Assembly: GCA_046728075.1 (NCBI GenBank)
Contig: JBKPDV010000219.1
Span: 1-32,253, forward strand
Source of the DNA: JBKPDV01 sp046728075
GTDB lineage: Bacteria > Acidobacteriota > Thermoanaerobaculia > UBA5066 > Gp7-AA6
Length of the DNA stretch: 32,253 bases
Direction of reading: 5' to 3'
Shown: piece after piece, positions 22,996-30,103 of the stretch
Layout of the letters: the number at the start of each line of letters is the position of its first letter
Position numbering within the stretch: position 1 is the stretch's first letter
The notes under the pieces: model-generated
Database searches by the model: none
What the model was told of the DNA's origin: nothing
The model's input: only the letters and a program-made list of their open reading frames with translations
Position numbers and translations under genes: made by a program

Positions 22996-25053
22996 TTGAA
23001 ACTCAACCGGTACCCGGTCCTCTTCCTCCCGGTGGCGCTTCTCCTTCTCACGCGATGCGCCGCCGGACCCGCGCCCTCGGCTGTGACGCCGCCGCGCCCG
23101 ACGGCGCCGCCCACCGCTGCCCCCTTCTCCTCGCCCCTGGAGGCCGAGGCGGCCCTGCTCTGGCTGGAGGACCGCCGCGCGTTCGATCCGGCGATTCTGT
23201 CGGCGGCCACCCATGACGCACAGGCCCCGACCCGCGCCCGAGCCGGCCTGACGCTCGGACGATTGGGCGACGAGCGCGGAGCCGCTCTTCTCCGAGAGCT
23301 GCTGGCGGATCGATCGGCGGACGTGCGAGCCGCTGCCGCGTTCGGCTGTCAGGTCTTTGGGGATCCAGGCCTGACCGGAGACGTGATCCCGTTGCTGACA
23401 GGCGCCGATCTTCGCGTCGCCGCGGCGGCCGCGCGAGCCATCGGAACACTCGGACGCGGAGACGGGCAGGATGCGCTGGTGGCCGCGGTGCCTTCGGCCA
23501 CGACGCCGGAGGTCAGGGCTGCCATGCTCTCGGCTCTCTGGAAGTTTCCGAATCCCGCGACCCAGTCGATCGCTTTGCGGTATGCCGCCGATCCGGACCC
23601 GAAGGTGCGCGCAGCAGCCATCTACACGCTGGCACGCAAGCCCCTGGAAGGGTCGCTGCCGGCCCTGACGGCAGCTCTGCGAGACACGGACCCCGACACG
23701 GCGGCGATCGCGGCTCGCGGCCTCGGTGTCCTGGAGAAGAAAGACGCGCTGGCGCCGCTCGCGGACGCGCTCGACAGCGGGAAGACGCCGCTGGTGATCA
23801 ACTCCCTAGTCGCAATGGAGACAATCCTGGAAAAGAACCCGGACACTTCGCTCACCGACGAGCGGAAGAGTCGGATCCTGGCGCTCGCGGGGGACGCCAA
23901 CGGCAACATCGCCGTTCCGGCTCTGGTTCTTCTGAGGCAGTTCGTGGGCGCCGAGCACGGCCGGGCCATCTTCAGCCGACTCTGGGCGATCGCCACGAGC
24001 GGCGAAGGTCGCCGGCGTCAGGTAGCCCTCCTGTCGGTCGTCGCCGTCCTGAAGGCGAACGCGCGAACTGCCCTGGACGCTGCGGCGGCCTCCAGCGAGG
24101 CGCCTCTGCGCGCAACCGCGGCAGAGAGCCTGATCTTTCTTCCCGATGCCGACGCGCGCCCCTGGCGCCAGAACCTGGCCGCGGACAAGACTGCTCTCGT
24201 CCGCCTGGGCGTGCTCGGAGGGCTCAAGACCGCGGAATCCGTCCGCCAGAACCGGGAGATCGTTCATTCCGCATTGACCGACCCGGATCCCGGCGTGCGA
24301 GCCGCCGCTGTCGACGCGCTGGGACTGACCAATGACCCCTCCATTCTCGCGCTCCTGCAGGAAGCGGCGGACAAGTCGGCTTCCGACGCCGGCGCCGACG
24401 TGGCCGTCGCCGTCATCGGTGTCTGCGAGAAACTCCGGGCGGAGCCACCGGCTCGCGCCGTCGTCGAGTCCCTGTACCGTCAGCGAAAGACCCTCGTCGC
24501 CCGATTGGCGCGCCGGTCGCTTCTCTTCGTGTTCCGCGCCGACGCGGCCGCTTTTCCCGCTCCCGAGTACTCCACGGGCAAGAATCCCGCCGACTACGCG
24601 GCGCTCCTCGCGGAAGCGCGCAAACCCCGGCAGGCGACGGTCGAAACCCCCCGAGGGTCGTTCACGATTCAACTGGCGGGAGAGGTGGCGCCGCTGACGG
24701 TGCTGAACTTCGTCGAGCTCGCGGGCAAGAAGTTCTTCGACGGGGTCGCGATCCACCGCGTCGTGCCCAACTTCGTCCTGCAGGACGGCGATCCGACGGG
24801 CACCGGCAACGGGAGCCCCGGCTACGAGATTCGCGACGAGTTGAATCCCCTCGAATATGTTCGTGGCGCGGTCGGCATGGCTCTGGCCGGACTGGACACC
24901 GGCGGGAGTCAGTGGTTCGTGACCCATTCGCCCCAGCCGCACTTGAACGGCAACTACACCCTCTTCGGCCAGGTCACTTCCGGGCAGGACGTCCTCGAGC
25001 GGATCGAGCAGTGGGACCGGATTGTCCGCGTGACGGTCGCGGCCAACCCGTGA
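22996..25053 (+). CDS. HEAT-repeat protein fused to a cyclophilin-type peptidyl-prolyl isomerase
   Basis: The 685-residue exported protein has two parts. A signal-like N-terminus ends LLLLTRCAAG, a possible but atypical lipobox (Arg before Cys). About residues 45-500 are Ala-rich helical HEAT repeats with recurring D..VR.AAA..LG patterns (ADVRAAAAFGCQVFG, PKVRAAAIYTLA, PGVRAAAVDALG). Residues from about 547 to the end form a cyclophilin domain with TPRGSFTIQLAGEVAPLTVLNFVELA, FDGVAIHRVVPNFVLQDGDP (catalytic Arg in HRV), GTVGMA-like RGAVGMALAG, GGSQWFVTHSPQPHLNGNYTLFG. It is likely a periplasmic folding factor with a binding arm. TTG 22996 starts just before the signal sequence; no ATG is in frame there. 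Confidence 0.9.
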   Translation: MKLNRYPVLFLPVALLLLTRCAAGPAPSAVTPPRPTAPPTAAPFSSPLEAEAALLWLEDRRAFDPAILSAATHDAQAPTRARAGLTLGRLGDERGAALLRELLADRSADVRAAAAFGCQVFGDPGLTGDVIPLLTGADLRVAAAAARAIGTLGRGDGQDALVAAVPSATTPEVRAAMLSALWKFPNPATQSIALRYAADPDPKVRAAAIYTLARKPLEGSLPALTAALRDTDPDTAAIAARGLGVLEKKDALAPLADALDSGKTPLVINSLVAMETILEKNPDTSLTDERKSRILALAGDANGNIAVPALVLLRQFVGAEHGRAIFSRLWAIATSGEGRRRQVALLSVVAVLKANARTALDAAAASSEAPLRATAAESLIFLPDADARPWRQNLAADKTALVRLGVLGGLKTAESVRQNREIVHSALTDPDPGVRAAAVDALGLTNDPSILALLQEAADKSASDAGADVAVAVIGVCEKLRAEPPARAVVESLYRQRKTLVARLARRSLLFVFRADAAAFPAPEYSTGKNPADYAALLAEARKPRQATVETPRGSFTIQLAGEVAPLTVLNFVELAGKKFFDGVAIHRVVPNFVLQDGDPTGTGNGSPGYEIRDELNPLEYVRGAVGMALAGLDTGGSQWFVTHSPQPHLNGNYTLFGQVTSGQDVLERIEQWDRIVRVTVAANP

Positions 25054-25069
25054 TGCGGGAGCTCCGGCG

Positions 25070-25240
25070 ATGCGTTTGGCTGGCCGCATGTTGCAGATGC
25101 TCGGTCTCGTCGTGACCGGGGTCGGGTTTTTCCTCGGGGTGCTGGGCGGCAACGTCCGAGGGGAGCTCGCCCTGCTCGCCGTCGGCGCTGGAGTCTTCTT
25201 CGGCGGGAGAGCGCTGGAGAAGGGGGGTCCGGGGAGATGA
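25070..25240 (+). CDS. Small two-span membrane protein, unknown function
   Basis: This short gene encodes 56 residues from ATG 25070 to TGA 25238-25240. The product has two hydrophobic stretches, about residues 8-25 (LQMLGLVVTGVGFFLGVL) and 33-46 (LALLAVGAGVFFGG), separated by a short polar turn, and a basic tail. GGGAG lies eight bases before the ATG. Its stop overlaps the start of the dehydrogenase gene (ATGA). Both signs support real translation. I recognise no family. It follows the HEAT/cyclophilin gene by 16 bases and is likely co-transcribed with it. Confidence 0.72.
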   Translation: MRLAGRMLQMLGLVVTGVGFFLGVLGGNVRGELALLAVGAGVFFGGRALEKGGPGR

Positions 25241-26223
25241 AGTCGATCGTGCTCGCCACGCGGGCGTTGCCCGAGCCGTCCCTCTCCACGCTCGAGGCCG
25301 ACTTCGACGTGCGGGTCATGGGCTACGTTCCTTCGGAACTCGAGCTCGCCGCGGAGGTCCCCGACGCCCACGCCCTGATCACCCTGGTGTCCGATCCGGT
25401 CACGGAAACGGTGCTGCGGGCGGGTAACAATTTAAAGATTGTAGCGCAGTTCGGGGTCGGGATCGACAACATCGACCGATCCGCCGCGGCCGCGCGAGGA
25501 ATCGTGGTGACGCACACTCCCAACGTTCTGACGGATGCGACCGCAGATCTGACGATGGCTCTCCTGCTCGCTCTGACGCGGCGGATCGTCGAGGGGGATC
25601 GAATCGTGCGCGCCGGGGGATTCGCCGGCTGGGCGCCCGACCTGTTGCTCGGGACCGAGCTGAAGGGCAAGACTCTGGGCATCGCCGGCCCGGGCCGCAT
25701 CGGCCGAGCCGTCGCCCGGCGCGCCAAGGCCTTCGGGATGAGTGTGATCGCCTTCGGACGGTCGGCGCGCGACGAAGGAGATCCGGATGACCCCTCCCGT
25801 GTCTCCTTTGACGAGCTGCTTCGCCGCTCCGACGTCATTTCGATCCACCTGCCCTTGACGGAGGAGACGCGCCGGCTCTTTCGGATGGAGACCTTCGCGA
25901 AGATGAAGCCCGGCAGTTACCTCCTCAACACCGCGCGCGGCCAGATCGTGGACGAAGTCGCCCTCGTCCGGGCGATCGACTCGGGCCAGGTCGCCGGGGC
26001 AGGGCTCGACGTCTTCGAGAACGAACCGGGGATCACGCCCGGCCTCCTGGACGAGGACCGGGTCGTGCTGATGCCCCACGCCGGCAGCGCCACCCTGGAG
26101 ACCCGCCGGGAAATGGCTCGACTGGTGGTCGAGGATGTCCGGCGCGTCCTCTCGGGGGAGAAGCCGTTGCATCCCGTCCCGACGGAAAAGACGCCGGCCG
26201 CGAAAGGCAAGCTCGAGCGATGA
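25237..26223 (+). CDS. D-2-hydroxyacid dehydrogenase (phosphoglycerate or glyoxylate dehydrogenase type)
   Basis: This NAD(P)-dependent oxidoreductase of 328 residues reduces 2-oxoacids or oxidises D-2-hydroxyacids. The order is typical: QFGVGIDNID near residue 69, the Rossmann motif GIAGPGRIG near 147, LNTARGQIVDE near 231 (catalytic Arg), DVFENEP near 255 (Glu) and PHAGSAT near 279 (His). Without an ACT domain it is a short form. The substrate could be 3-phosphoglycerate, glyoxylate or hydroxypyruvate; the LGIAGPGRIG and PHAGSAT forms look most like glyoxylate reductases, but this is not decisive. It overlaps the small gene upstream and the DciA-like gene downstream by four bases each (ATGA). 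Confidence 0.88.
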   Translation: MKSIVLATRALPEPSLSTLEADFDVRVMGYVPSELELAAEVPDAHALITLVSDPVTETVLRAGNNLKIVAQFGVGIDNIDRSAAAARGIVVTHTPNVLTDATADLTMALLLALTRRIVEGDRIVRAGGFAGWAPDLLLGTELKGKTLGIAGPGRIGRAVARRAKAFGMSVIAFGRSARDEGDPDDPSRVSFDELLRRSDVISIHLPLTEETRRLFRMETFAKMKPGSYLLNTARGQIVDEVALVRAIDSGQVAGAGLDVFENEPGITPGLLDEDRVVLMPHAGSATLETRREMARLVVEDVRRVLSGEKPLHPVPTEKTPAAKGKLER

Positions 26224-26510
26224 CCCGAAAGAAACTTCCCTTCACGCGGCTGGATGCGACCGCCGATGGCCTTCTTCGAAGGATGGCCCGGGGCGACGAA
26301 GCCCTTCTCTGGATTCAAGCGCGCTGGGACCGGATCGTCGGTGAGCCGCTCGCGAGGAAGGTCGAGCCCGCGGCCCTCTCCGGACGCCGGCTCGTCCTGC
26401 GGCTGCTCGACCCGGCCTGGCGAAAGCCCGTGGAAGCGACTCTGCCGGAGCTCGAGAGAAAGCTTGCCGTGGAGGTGCCGGAAGTCAGGCCGAAGGTGAT
26501 CTTGAGGTAG
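26220..26510 (+). CDS. DciA-like (DUF721) protein
   Basis: The 96-residue protein matches the DUF721 pattern. WDRIVGEPLARKVEP near residue 36 is followed by a strand (GRRLVLRLLDPAWRKPVE) and a final helix (LPELERKLAVEVPEV). In most bacteria lacking DnaC, DciA proteins of this family load or manage the replicative helicase DnaB, but the C-terminus is variable and this copy is short. It is not beside dnaA or dnaN; it ends the thiE-aroK to dehydrogenase gene string. ATG 26220 overlaps the dehydrogenase stop. Its TAG stop overlaps the first base of palindrome H. Confidence 0.78.
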   Translation: MTRKKLPFTRLDATADGLLRRMARGDEALLWIQARWDRIVGEPLARKVEPAALSGRRLVLRLLDPAWRKPVEATLPELERKLAVEVPEVRPKVILR

Positions 26511-26644
26511 CTGTCAGCTGACAGCTCTCAGCTATCAGCCGGAGGCTCTCGCTCCCGTGCAGATAACAAAGTTTATATTGTTCGACACAGGCGGGCACCG
26601 ACCACCTCCGGAAGCTGAAAGCTGTGAGCTGAGAGCTGAAAGCT
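26509..26644. repeat. Heptad palindrome H between convergent genes (unit CAGCTNT / GCTGAAA)
   Basis: The left arm (26509-26545) starts in the DciA-like stop codon. The right arm (26605-26644) ends one base before the glutamate dehydrogenase stop on the other strand. Outer heptads pair with about five mismatches in 30 bases, and the inner CCGGAGG/CCTCCGG pairs perfectly, with a three-base insertion in the right arm. The 59-base loop is partly AT-rich (GTTTATATTGTT), unlike the rest of the window. It is the second convergent gap filled stop to stop, after E. Confidence 0.9.
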
Positions 26645-26645
26645 C

Positions 26646-27947
26646 CTAGGCGTATAGCCCCCGCACCATCGTGTCGTGGGCCACGCGGGAGATGCCGAGC
26701 ATGTAGGCGGCGATGCGGAAGGTCACGTTGTACTTGCGCGCCATCTCGGCGACGTCGCGGAACGACTGGACCATGATGTCTTCCAGCCGCTCGTTGACCT
26801 CCGACTCCCGCCAGAAAAAACCGGCGCGATCCTGAACCCATTCGAAATAGGAGACGGTGACTCCTCCCGCGTTGGCGAGGATGTCGGGGACGACCAGCAC
26901 GTCTTTTTGTTGGAGGATGTCGTCGGCTCGCTGCGTCGTCGGCCCGTTGGCGCCCTCGACGATGATCCGAGCCTTGATGTTCCCGGCGTTCTTGCCGCGA
27001 ATCTGGTTCTCATTGGCAGCCGGAATGAGAATGTCGCAATCGAGCTCGAGCAGCTCCGTGTTGCCGACCTTCTGTGGTCCGGAGAACCCCTCGAACGAGC
27101 GGTTCTTTTCGTAGTGGGCGATCAGGGCCGGCATGTCCAGTCCCTTGGGGTCGTGAATCCCGCCGCCGATGTCGGAGACGGCGATGATGCGCGCTCCCGC
27201 CTCATGGCACATGCGGGCGGCGATCGAACCGACGTTGCCGAATCCCTGGACAACGATCCGGCTGCCCGAAAGCGTAAAGCCCTTCAACGGGGCGGCTTCG
27301 CGACAGATCAGCATCAGCCCCCGCCCGGTCGCTTCCACTCTCCCTCGAGAACCGCCCAGAGAGAGAGGCTTACCCGTCACGACCGAGGTCACCGTATGCC
27401 GCGCATGCATCGAGTAAGTGTCCATCACCCAGGCCATCGTTTGCGGGTTCGTTCCCATGTCCGGGGCCGGGACGTCCTTCTCCGGGCCGAACTGATCCAT
27501 CAGCTCCGCCGTATAGCGGCGCGTGATTTTCTCCGTCTCGCTCCGCGAAAGGCTTTGCGGGTCGCAGATGACGCCCCCCTTGGCTCCGCCGAACGGGATG
27601 TTGACGACGGCGCACTTCCACGTCATCCAGGCCGCCAGGGCGCGGACCTCGTCGAGAGAGACGTTCTTGTCGTACCGGATGCCCCCTTTGCCGGGGCCGC
27701 GCGCGATGTTGTGGAGGACCCTGTAACCGATGAAGACCTCGATGCGGCCGTCATCCATGACGATGGGAATCGAGACCTTCGTCTCCCGCACCGGCTCTCG
27801 GAGCACTTTGTAGAGGCCCGGATCGAGCCCCAGCTTCTGGGCGGCGACGTCGAACCGCGACATCATTTCCTCGAACGGGCTGGCCGAATCGACTCCCTGG
27901 GGAGAGCTCCCGATCGTGGGGAATTGGGGCTCGGAGACCTGGCTCAA
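26646..27947 (-). CDS. gdhA: Glutamate dehydrogenase (Glu/Leu/Phe/Val family)
   Basis: This hexameric cytosolic enzyme interconverts glutamate with 2-oxoglutarate and ammonia. The 433-residue protein shows GYRVLHNIARGPGKGGIRY near 73-91, WKCAVVNIPFGGAKGG near 111 (catalytic Lys in the KGG region), PAPDMGTN near 152, the Rossmann motif VVQGFGNVGSIAA near 224, and IVEGANGPTT near 328. It is the roughly 430-residue type shared by many bacteria and archaea. It starts at TTG 27947 (read leftward), where a full AAGGAGG Shine-Dalgarno sits seven bases ahead. It stands alone on the minus strand, divergent from the sigma-factor gene across a 62-base gap with an inverted repeat, and convergent with the DciA-like gene. 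Confidence 0.95.
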   Translation of the reverse strand: MSQVSEPQFPTIGSSPQGVDSASPFEEMMSRFDVAAQKLGLDPGLYKVLREPVRETKVSIPIVMDDGRIEVFIGYRVLHNIARGPGKGGIRYDKNVSLDEVRALAAWMTWKCAVVNIPFGGAKGGVICDPQSLSRSETEKITRRYTAELMDQFGPEKDVPAPDMGTNPQTMAWVMDTYSMHARHTVTSVVTGKPLSLGGSRGRVEATGRGLMLICREAAPLKGFTLSGSRIVVQGFGNVGSIAARMCHEAGARIIAVSDIGGGIHDPKGLDMPALIAHYEKNRSFEGFSGPQKVGNTELLELDCDILIPAANENQIRGKNAGNIKARIIVEGANGPTTQRADDILQQKDVLVVPDILANAGGVTVSYFEWVQDRAGFFWRESEVNERLEDIMVQSFRDVAEMARKYNVTFRIAAYMLGISRVAHDTMVRGLYA

Positions 27948-27974
27948 GTGGCGCCTCCTTCGGAAACCGGCGGC

Positions 27975-27995
27975 TACAATGGGGCGGGCATTGTA
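27975..27995. promoter_or_regulatory. Inverted repeat TACAATG-N7-CATTGTA between divergent gdhA and sigma gene
   Basis: Perfect seven-base arms (27975-27981 and 27989-27995) flank seven bases of GGGCGGG. Each arm contains TACAAT, a good -10 hexamer, one on each strand. It could be an operator or a pair of face-to-face -10 boxes for the two divergent genes. I do not see clear -35 boxes for either direction. Confidence 0.45.
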
Positions 27996-28009
27996 ATTCA
28001 GGAAGGAAC

Positions 28010-28594
28010 TTGCAGACGCAGAAGGAGGCGGAAGGTACCGACGAGGAGATCGTGGCCCGGGTGCTGTCGGGGCAGGAGCACCTGTTCGAGACCCTCGTTC
28101 GGCGCTACCAGACCCGCATCCTCTCCCATGTCGCCCGCATGGTGGGCAGCCGCGAGGACGCGCTCGATTTGTCCCAGGAGATTTTTCTCAAGGTCTTCGG
28201 CGCGCTGGATCGGTTCAACCCCGAGTTCCGGTTCTCGACCTGGCTTTTCCGGATCGCAGGCAATGCCGCGATCGACCACCTGCGCAAACGGAGACCCCGC
28301 ACTATTCCGCTGGAGACGACTGATTCGGATGGGCACGTGTCCTCTCCAGAGTACAAAAGCTCCGATCTCGATCCTTTTGGACGGTTGCGCAACACCGAAC
28401 GGGGCGACGCGATCGCCCGCGCGATCGCCGATCTGCCGGCGGAATTCCGGGAACTGATCGCGCTGCGGCACTTTACGGGACTTTCCTACGAGGAAATCGC
28501 CGAGATCAAGAACATGCCGCTGGGCACCGTCAAGAACAAACTCTTTCGCGCCAGAGCCGTATTGAAGGAGAGGTTGGCTGGAGAGTTGTCGTGA
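28010..28594 (+). CDS. ECF-type RNA polymerase sigma factor (SigE/RpoE-like)
   Basis: This is an alternative sigma factor of the extracytoplasmic-function class, 194 residues long. Region 2 (about residues 20-95) includes the EDALDLSQEIFLKVFGALDRF and FSTWLFRIAGNAAIDHLRKRR motifs that bind core polymerase and the -10 box. A short polar linker follows, then region 4 (about 135-190) with LPAEFRELIALRHFTGLSYEEIAEIKNMPLGTVKNKLFRAR, the -35 helix-turn-helix. TTG 28010 is preceded by AGGAAGGA. The stop overlaps the GTG of the following zinc-finger gene by four bases, the classic sigma/anti-sigma pair layout. The target genes are unknown. Confidence 0.95.
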   Translation: MQTQKEAEGTDEEIVARVLSGQEHLFETLVRRYQTRILSHVARMVGSREDALDLSQEIFLKVFGALDRFNPEFRFSTWLFRIAGNAAIDHLRKRRPRTIPLETTDSDGHVSSPEYKSSDLDPFGRLRNTERGDAIARAIADLPAEFRELIALRHFTGLSYEEIAEIKNMPLGTVKNKLFRARAVLKERLAGELS

Positions 28595-29145
28595 ACCGTT
28601 GTTCGAACCCGATCGATCCGATTGACGCCGAGGCCCTGGCGGCCGGCGCCGAGCCGGTGCTCGCGCCGGATGCCGGTGTCCACGTCCGGGAGTGCCTTGC
28701 GTGCCAGGAGCGGGTGGAAAGCGCCGGGCGGTTTGCCCTGAGCCTCGAGGAGGCTGAGCCAGCCCGGGGCCCGGGGTCGGATCTTGTCGAGCGAGTTCTG
28801 CGGCTACGCGCCTTTTCCCGGCGGGAAAAAAGGGATTTCAGCCTCTGGCGGGGCGCGGCGGCGCTGGCTGGGGGCGTCTTTTTCGCGGGTTTGCTGCTGG
28901 CCACCCTGCCGGTCCTGACCGGTCGGGAGCAGGCGGATCTGGGACTCGCGGCCGCCGCGCCGCTGCTTGCCCTGTTCCGCTCCCTCGCACGCTCGTTCGC
29001 GAACGGAGCGGCCACGGCTCCCGCCGCGCTCGACGCGCTGGCGCAGTCCTTCCGCGGGCGATCCTCCATTGGAATCTCCGCGCTCGCTTTGCTCGCTCCG
29101 GTTCTCCTCGGCTTCCGGTGGGCGCTGGCGCGGGCGCGCCGTTAG
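28591..29145 (+). CDS. Anti-sigma factor with zinc-finger (zf-HC2) motif
   Basis: This is probably the membrane-bound inhibitor of the preceding sigma factor. The 184-residue protein has an N-terminal HxxxCxxC motif (His31, Cys35, Cys38), the hallmark of zinc-containing anti-sigma domains. A cytoplasmic stretch follows, then a membrane span at about residues 87-109 and a second hydrophobic segment at about 160-178. The region between them is Ala/Leu-rich with little sign of a folded sensor domain. GTG 28591 overlaps the sigma stop codon (GTGA). Residue spacing and gene order strongly support the role; the signal sensed is unknown. Confidence 0.85.
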   Translation: MNRCSNPIDPIDAEALAAGAEPVLAPDAGVHVRECLACQERVESAGRFALSLEEAEPARGPGSDLVERVLRLRAFSRREKRDFSLWRGAAALAGGVFFAGLLLATLPVLTGREQADLGLAAAAPLLALFRSLARSFANGAATAPAALDALAQSFRGRSSIGISALALLAPVLLGFRWALARARR

Positions 29146-29156
29146 GGCGCGCCTCG

Positions 29157-29990
29157 ATGATTCTCGCGACCCTCGTTTTTTCTCTCGCCACCGTCACTCC
29201 GGTCTCCAACGTAACCGTCTTCGGCCGGGATGCGACCGTTTCCGCCCCCATCTCGGGGCGGGTCGTGGCTGTTCTCGGCAACGTGCGGATCGATTCGCGA
29301 GTCGCGGGCGACGTGATCGTCTGGGGAGGCGACCTCAAGTTTGGAGAGACCGGCTCGGTCCTCGGCAACCTCTCCGTCTTTGGCGGGACCGTCCAGGTTC
29401 CCTCCGACAGGAGCATCCCGGTTGCCGGCACCGTTTCGACTCCCGGGAACCTTCTGCGGCTCTACCTCGAAGAGCTGCACCGCGCTCCCTGGGAGTCTCC
29501 GGCCCGCTGGGCGATTCCGACCGGTCTGCGACTCATCGCTCTGTCGGCGTGGCTTTGCGTGAGTCTTCTCCTTCTTTACTTCTTCGGATCTCCATTCGCG
29601 AGGGCTGCGGCTTCCGCCGAGAGTGACTGGTCCGGCTCGCTCGCTGCCGGCGCGCTCGGTGTTGCGACGCTGTTCCTCGCCGCGGCCGCGGCTCTCGCCC
29701 TGCTTCCCGCGGCCCTCTCGGTTCCGCTCGCGATCGTTGCGGCGCTCGTGGGCGTCGCCGCGAAGGTCTTCGGAATGGGAGCCCTCTTCCTCCTGATCGG
29801 CCAGAAGCTGACGAGGAACGTTTCCCCGGCCCGCCGTCCCGCCGCTCTCGCATCGGGATTCGCGGCCCTCGCCGCCGTGTCGCTGCTTCCCTTCGTCGGC
29901 GGCGTGATCTGGGCGGTCGCCTCTGTCGTGGCCGTCGGGATCGCCGTGGCGTCGCGCTTCGGGACGCCGCGCCTGCGGGTAGCGTTTTAG
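29157..29990 (+). CDS. Membrane protein with N-terminal bactofilin-like beta-solenoid
   Basis: From ATG 29157 the protein has 277 residues. The frame also opens upstream at 29118, inside the anti-sigma gene. An N-terminal hydrophobic segment (MILATLVFSLATV) precedes a short repeat region (about residues 15-85). There, Val and Gly recur every few residues (VTVFGRDATVSAPISGRVVAVLGNVRIDS), as in polymer-forming bactofilin-type folds. Four or five membrane spans follow, starting near 120 (LRLIALSAWLCVSLLLLYFF), with Ala-rich helices to the end. It lies 11 bases after the anti-sigma gene, so it is probably in the same operon and may be part of its sensing or output. The function is not known. Confidence 0.75.
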   Translation: MILATLVFSLATVTPVSNVTVFGRDATVSAPISGRVVAVLGNVRIDSRVAGDVIVWGGDLKFGETGSVLGNLSVFGGTVQVPSDRSIPVAGTVSTPGNLLRLYLEELHRAPWESPARWAIPTGLRLIALSAWLCVSLLLLYFFGSPFARAAASAESDWSGSLAAGALGVATLFLAAAAALALLPAALSVPLAIVAALVGVAAKVFGMGALFLLIGQKLTRNVSPARRPAALASGFAALAAVSLLPFVGGVIWAVASVVAVGIAVASRFGTPRLRVAF

Positions 29991-30062
29991 CGGCCGCTCG
30001 ACGACCGGAGAGAGCAGCCCGGACTTCAGGAACAACGCGCACGTCGAGACGCCGGCTCGCCT

Positions 30063-30079
30063 GGCTGACAGCTGAAAGC
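30063..30079. repeat. Relic single arm of an AGCTGAA-type heptad element
   Basis: GGCTGACAGCTGAAAGC matches the start of the palindrome E right arm at 16 of 17 positions. No complementary left arm is visible in the remaining 113-base gap. It precedes the candidate -10 box of the dehydrogenase gene, in the same order as complete elements elsewhere. Confidence 0.6.
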
Positions 30080-30088
30080 GTCCTCGGA

Positions 30089-30094
30089 TAGAGT
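30089..30094 (+). promoter_or_regulatory. Candidate -10 box for the 3-hydroxyacyl-CoA dehydrogenase gene
   Basis: TAGAGT lies nine bases before ATG 30104 with no Shine-Dalgarno between. The surrounding GATAGAGTCCACC resembles GGTAGACTCCACC before secD and GGTAGAGTCC before tgt. Confidence 0.5.
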
Positions 30095-30103
30095 CCACCT
30101 CAC

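Noticed and set aside
23806..25371. 521-codon minus-strand frame opposite the HEAT/cyclophilin gene
   Set aside because: It spans the gene, the small membrane gene and the start of the dehydrogenase, with no recognisable motif.
26561..26584. Promoter or small RNA gene in the AT-rich loop of palindrome H
   Set aside because: TATATT is -10-like but has no -35 partner or start codon downstream on either strand, so it is reported only as an AT-rich core.
295..26644. Heptad palindromes as ordinary Rho-independent terminators
   Set aside because: They lack a U-tract, are three to four times longer than usual stems and have large loops. A termination role is still possible but not by the standard signal alone.
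26676..28457. 593-codon plus-strand frame covering gdhA and the sigma gene
   Set aside because: It is antisense to gdhA and out of frame with the sigma factor, both of which have clear family motifs.
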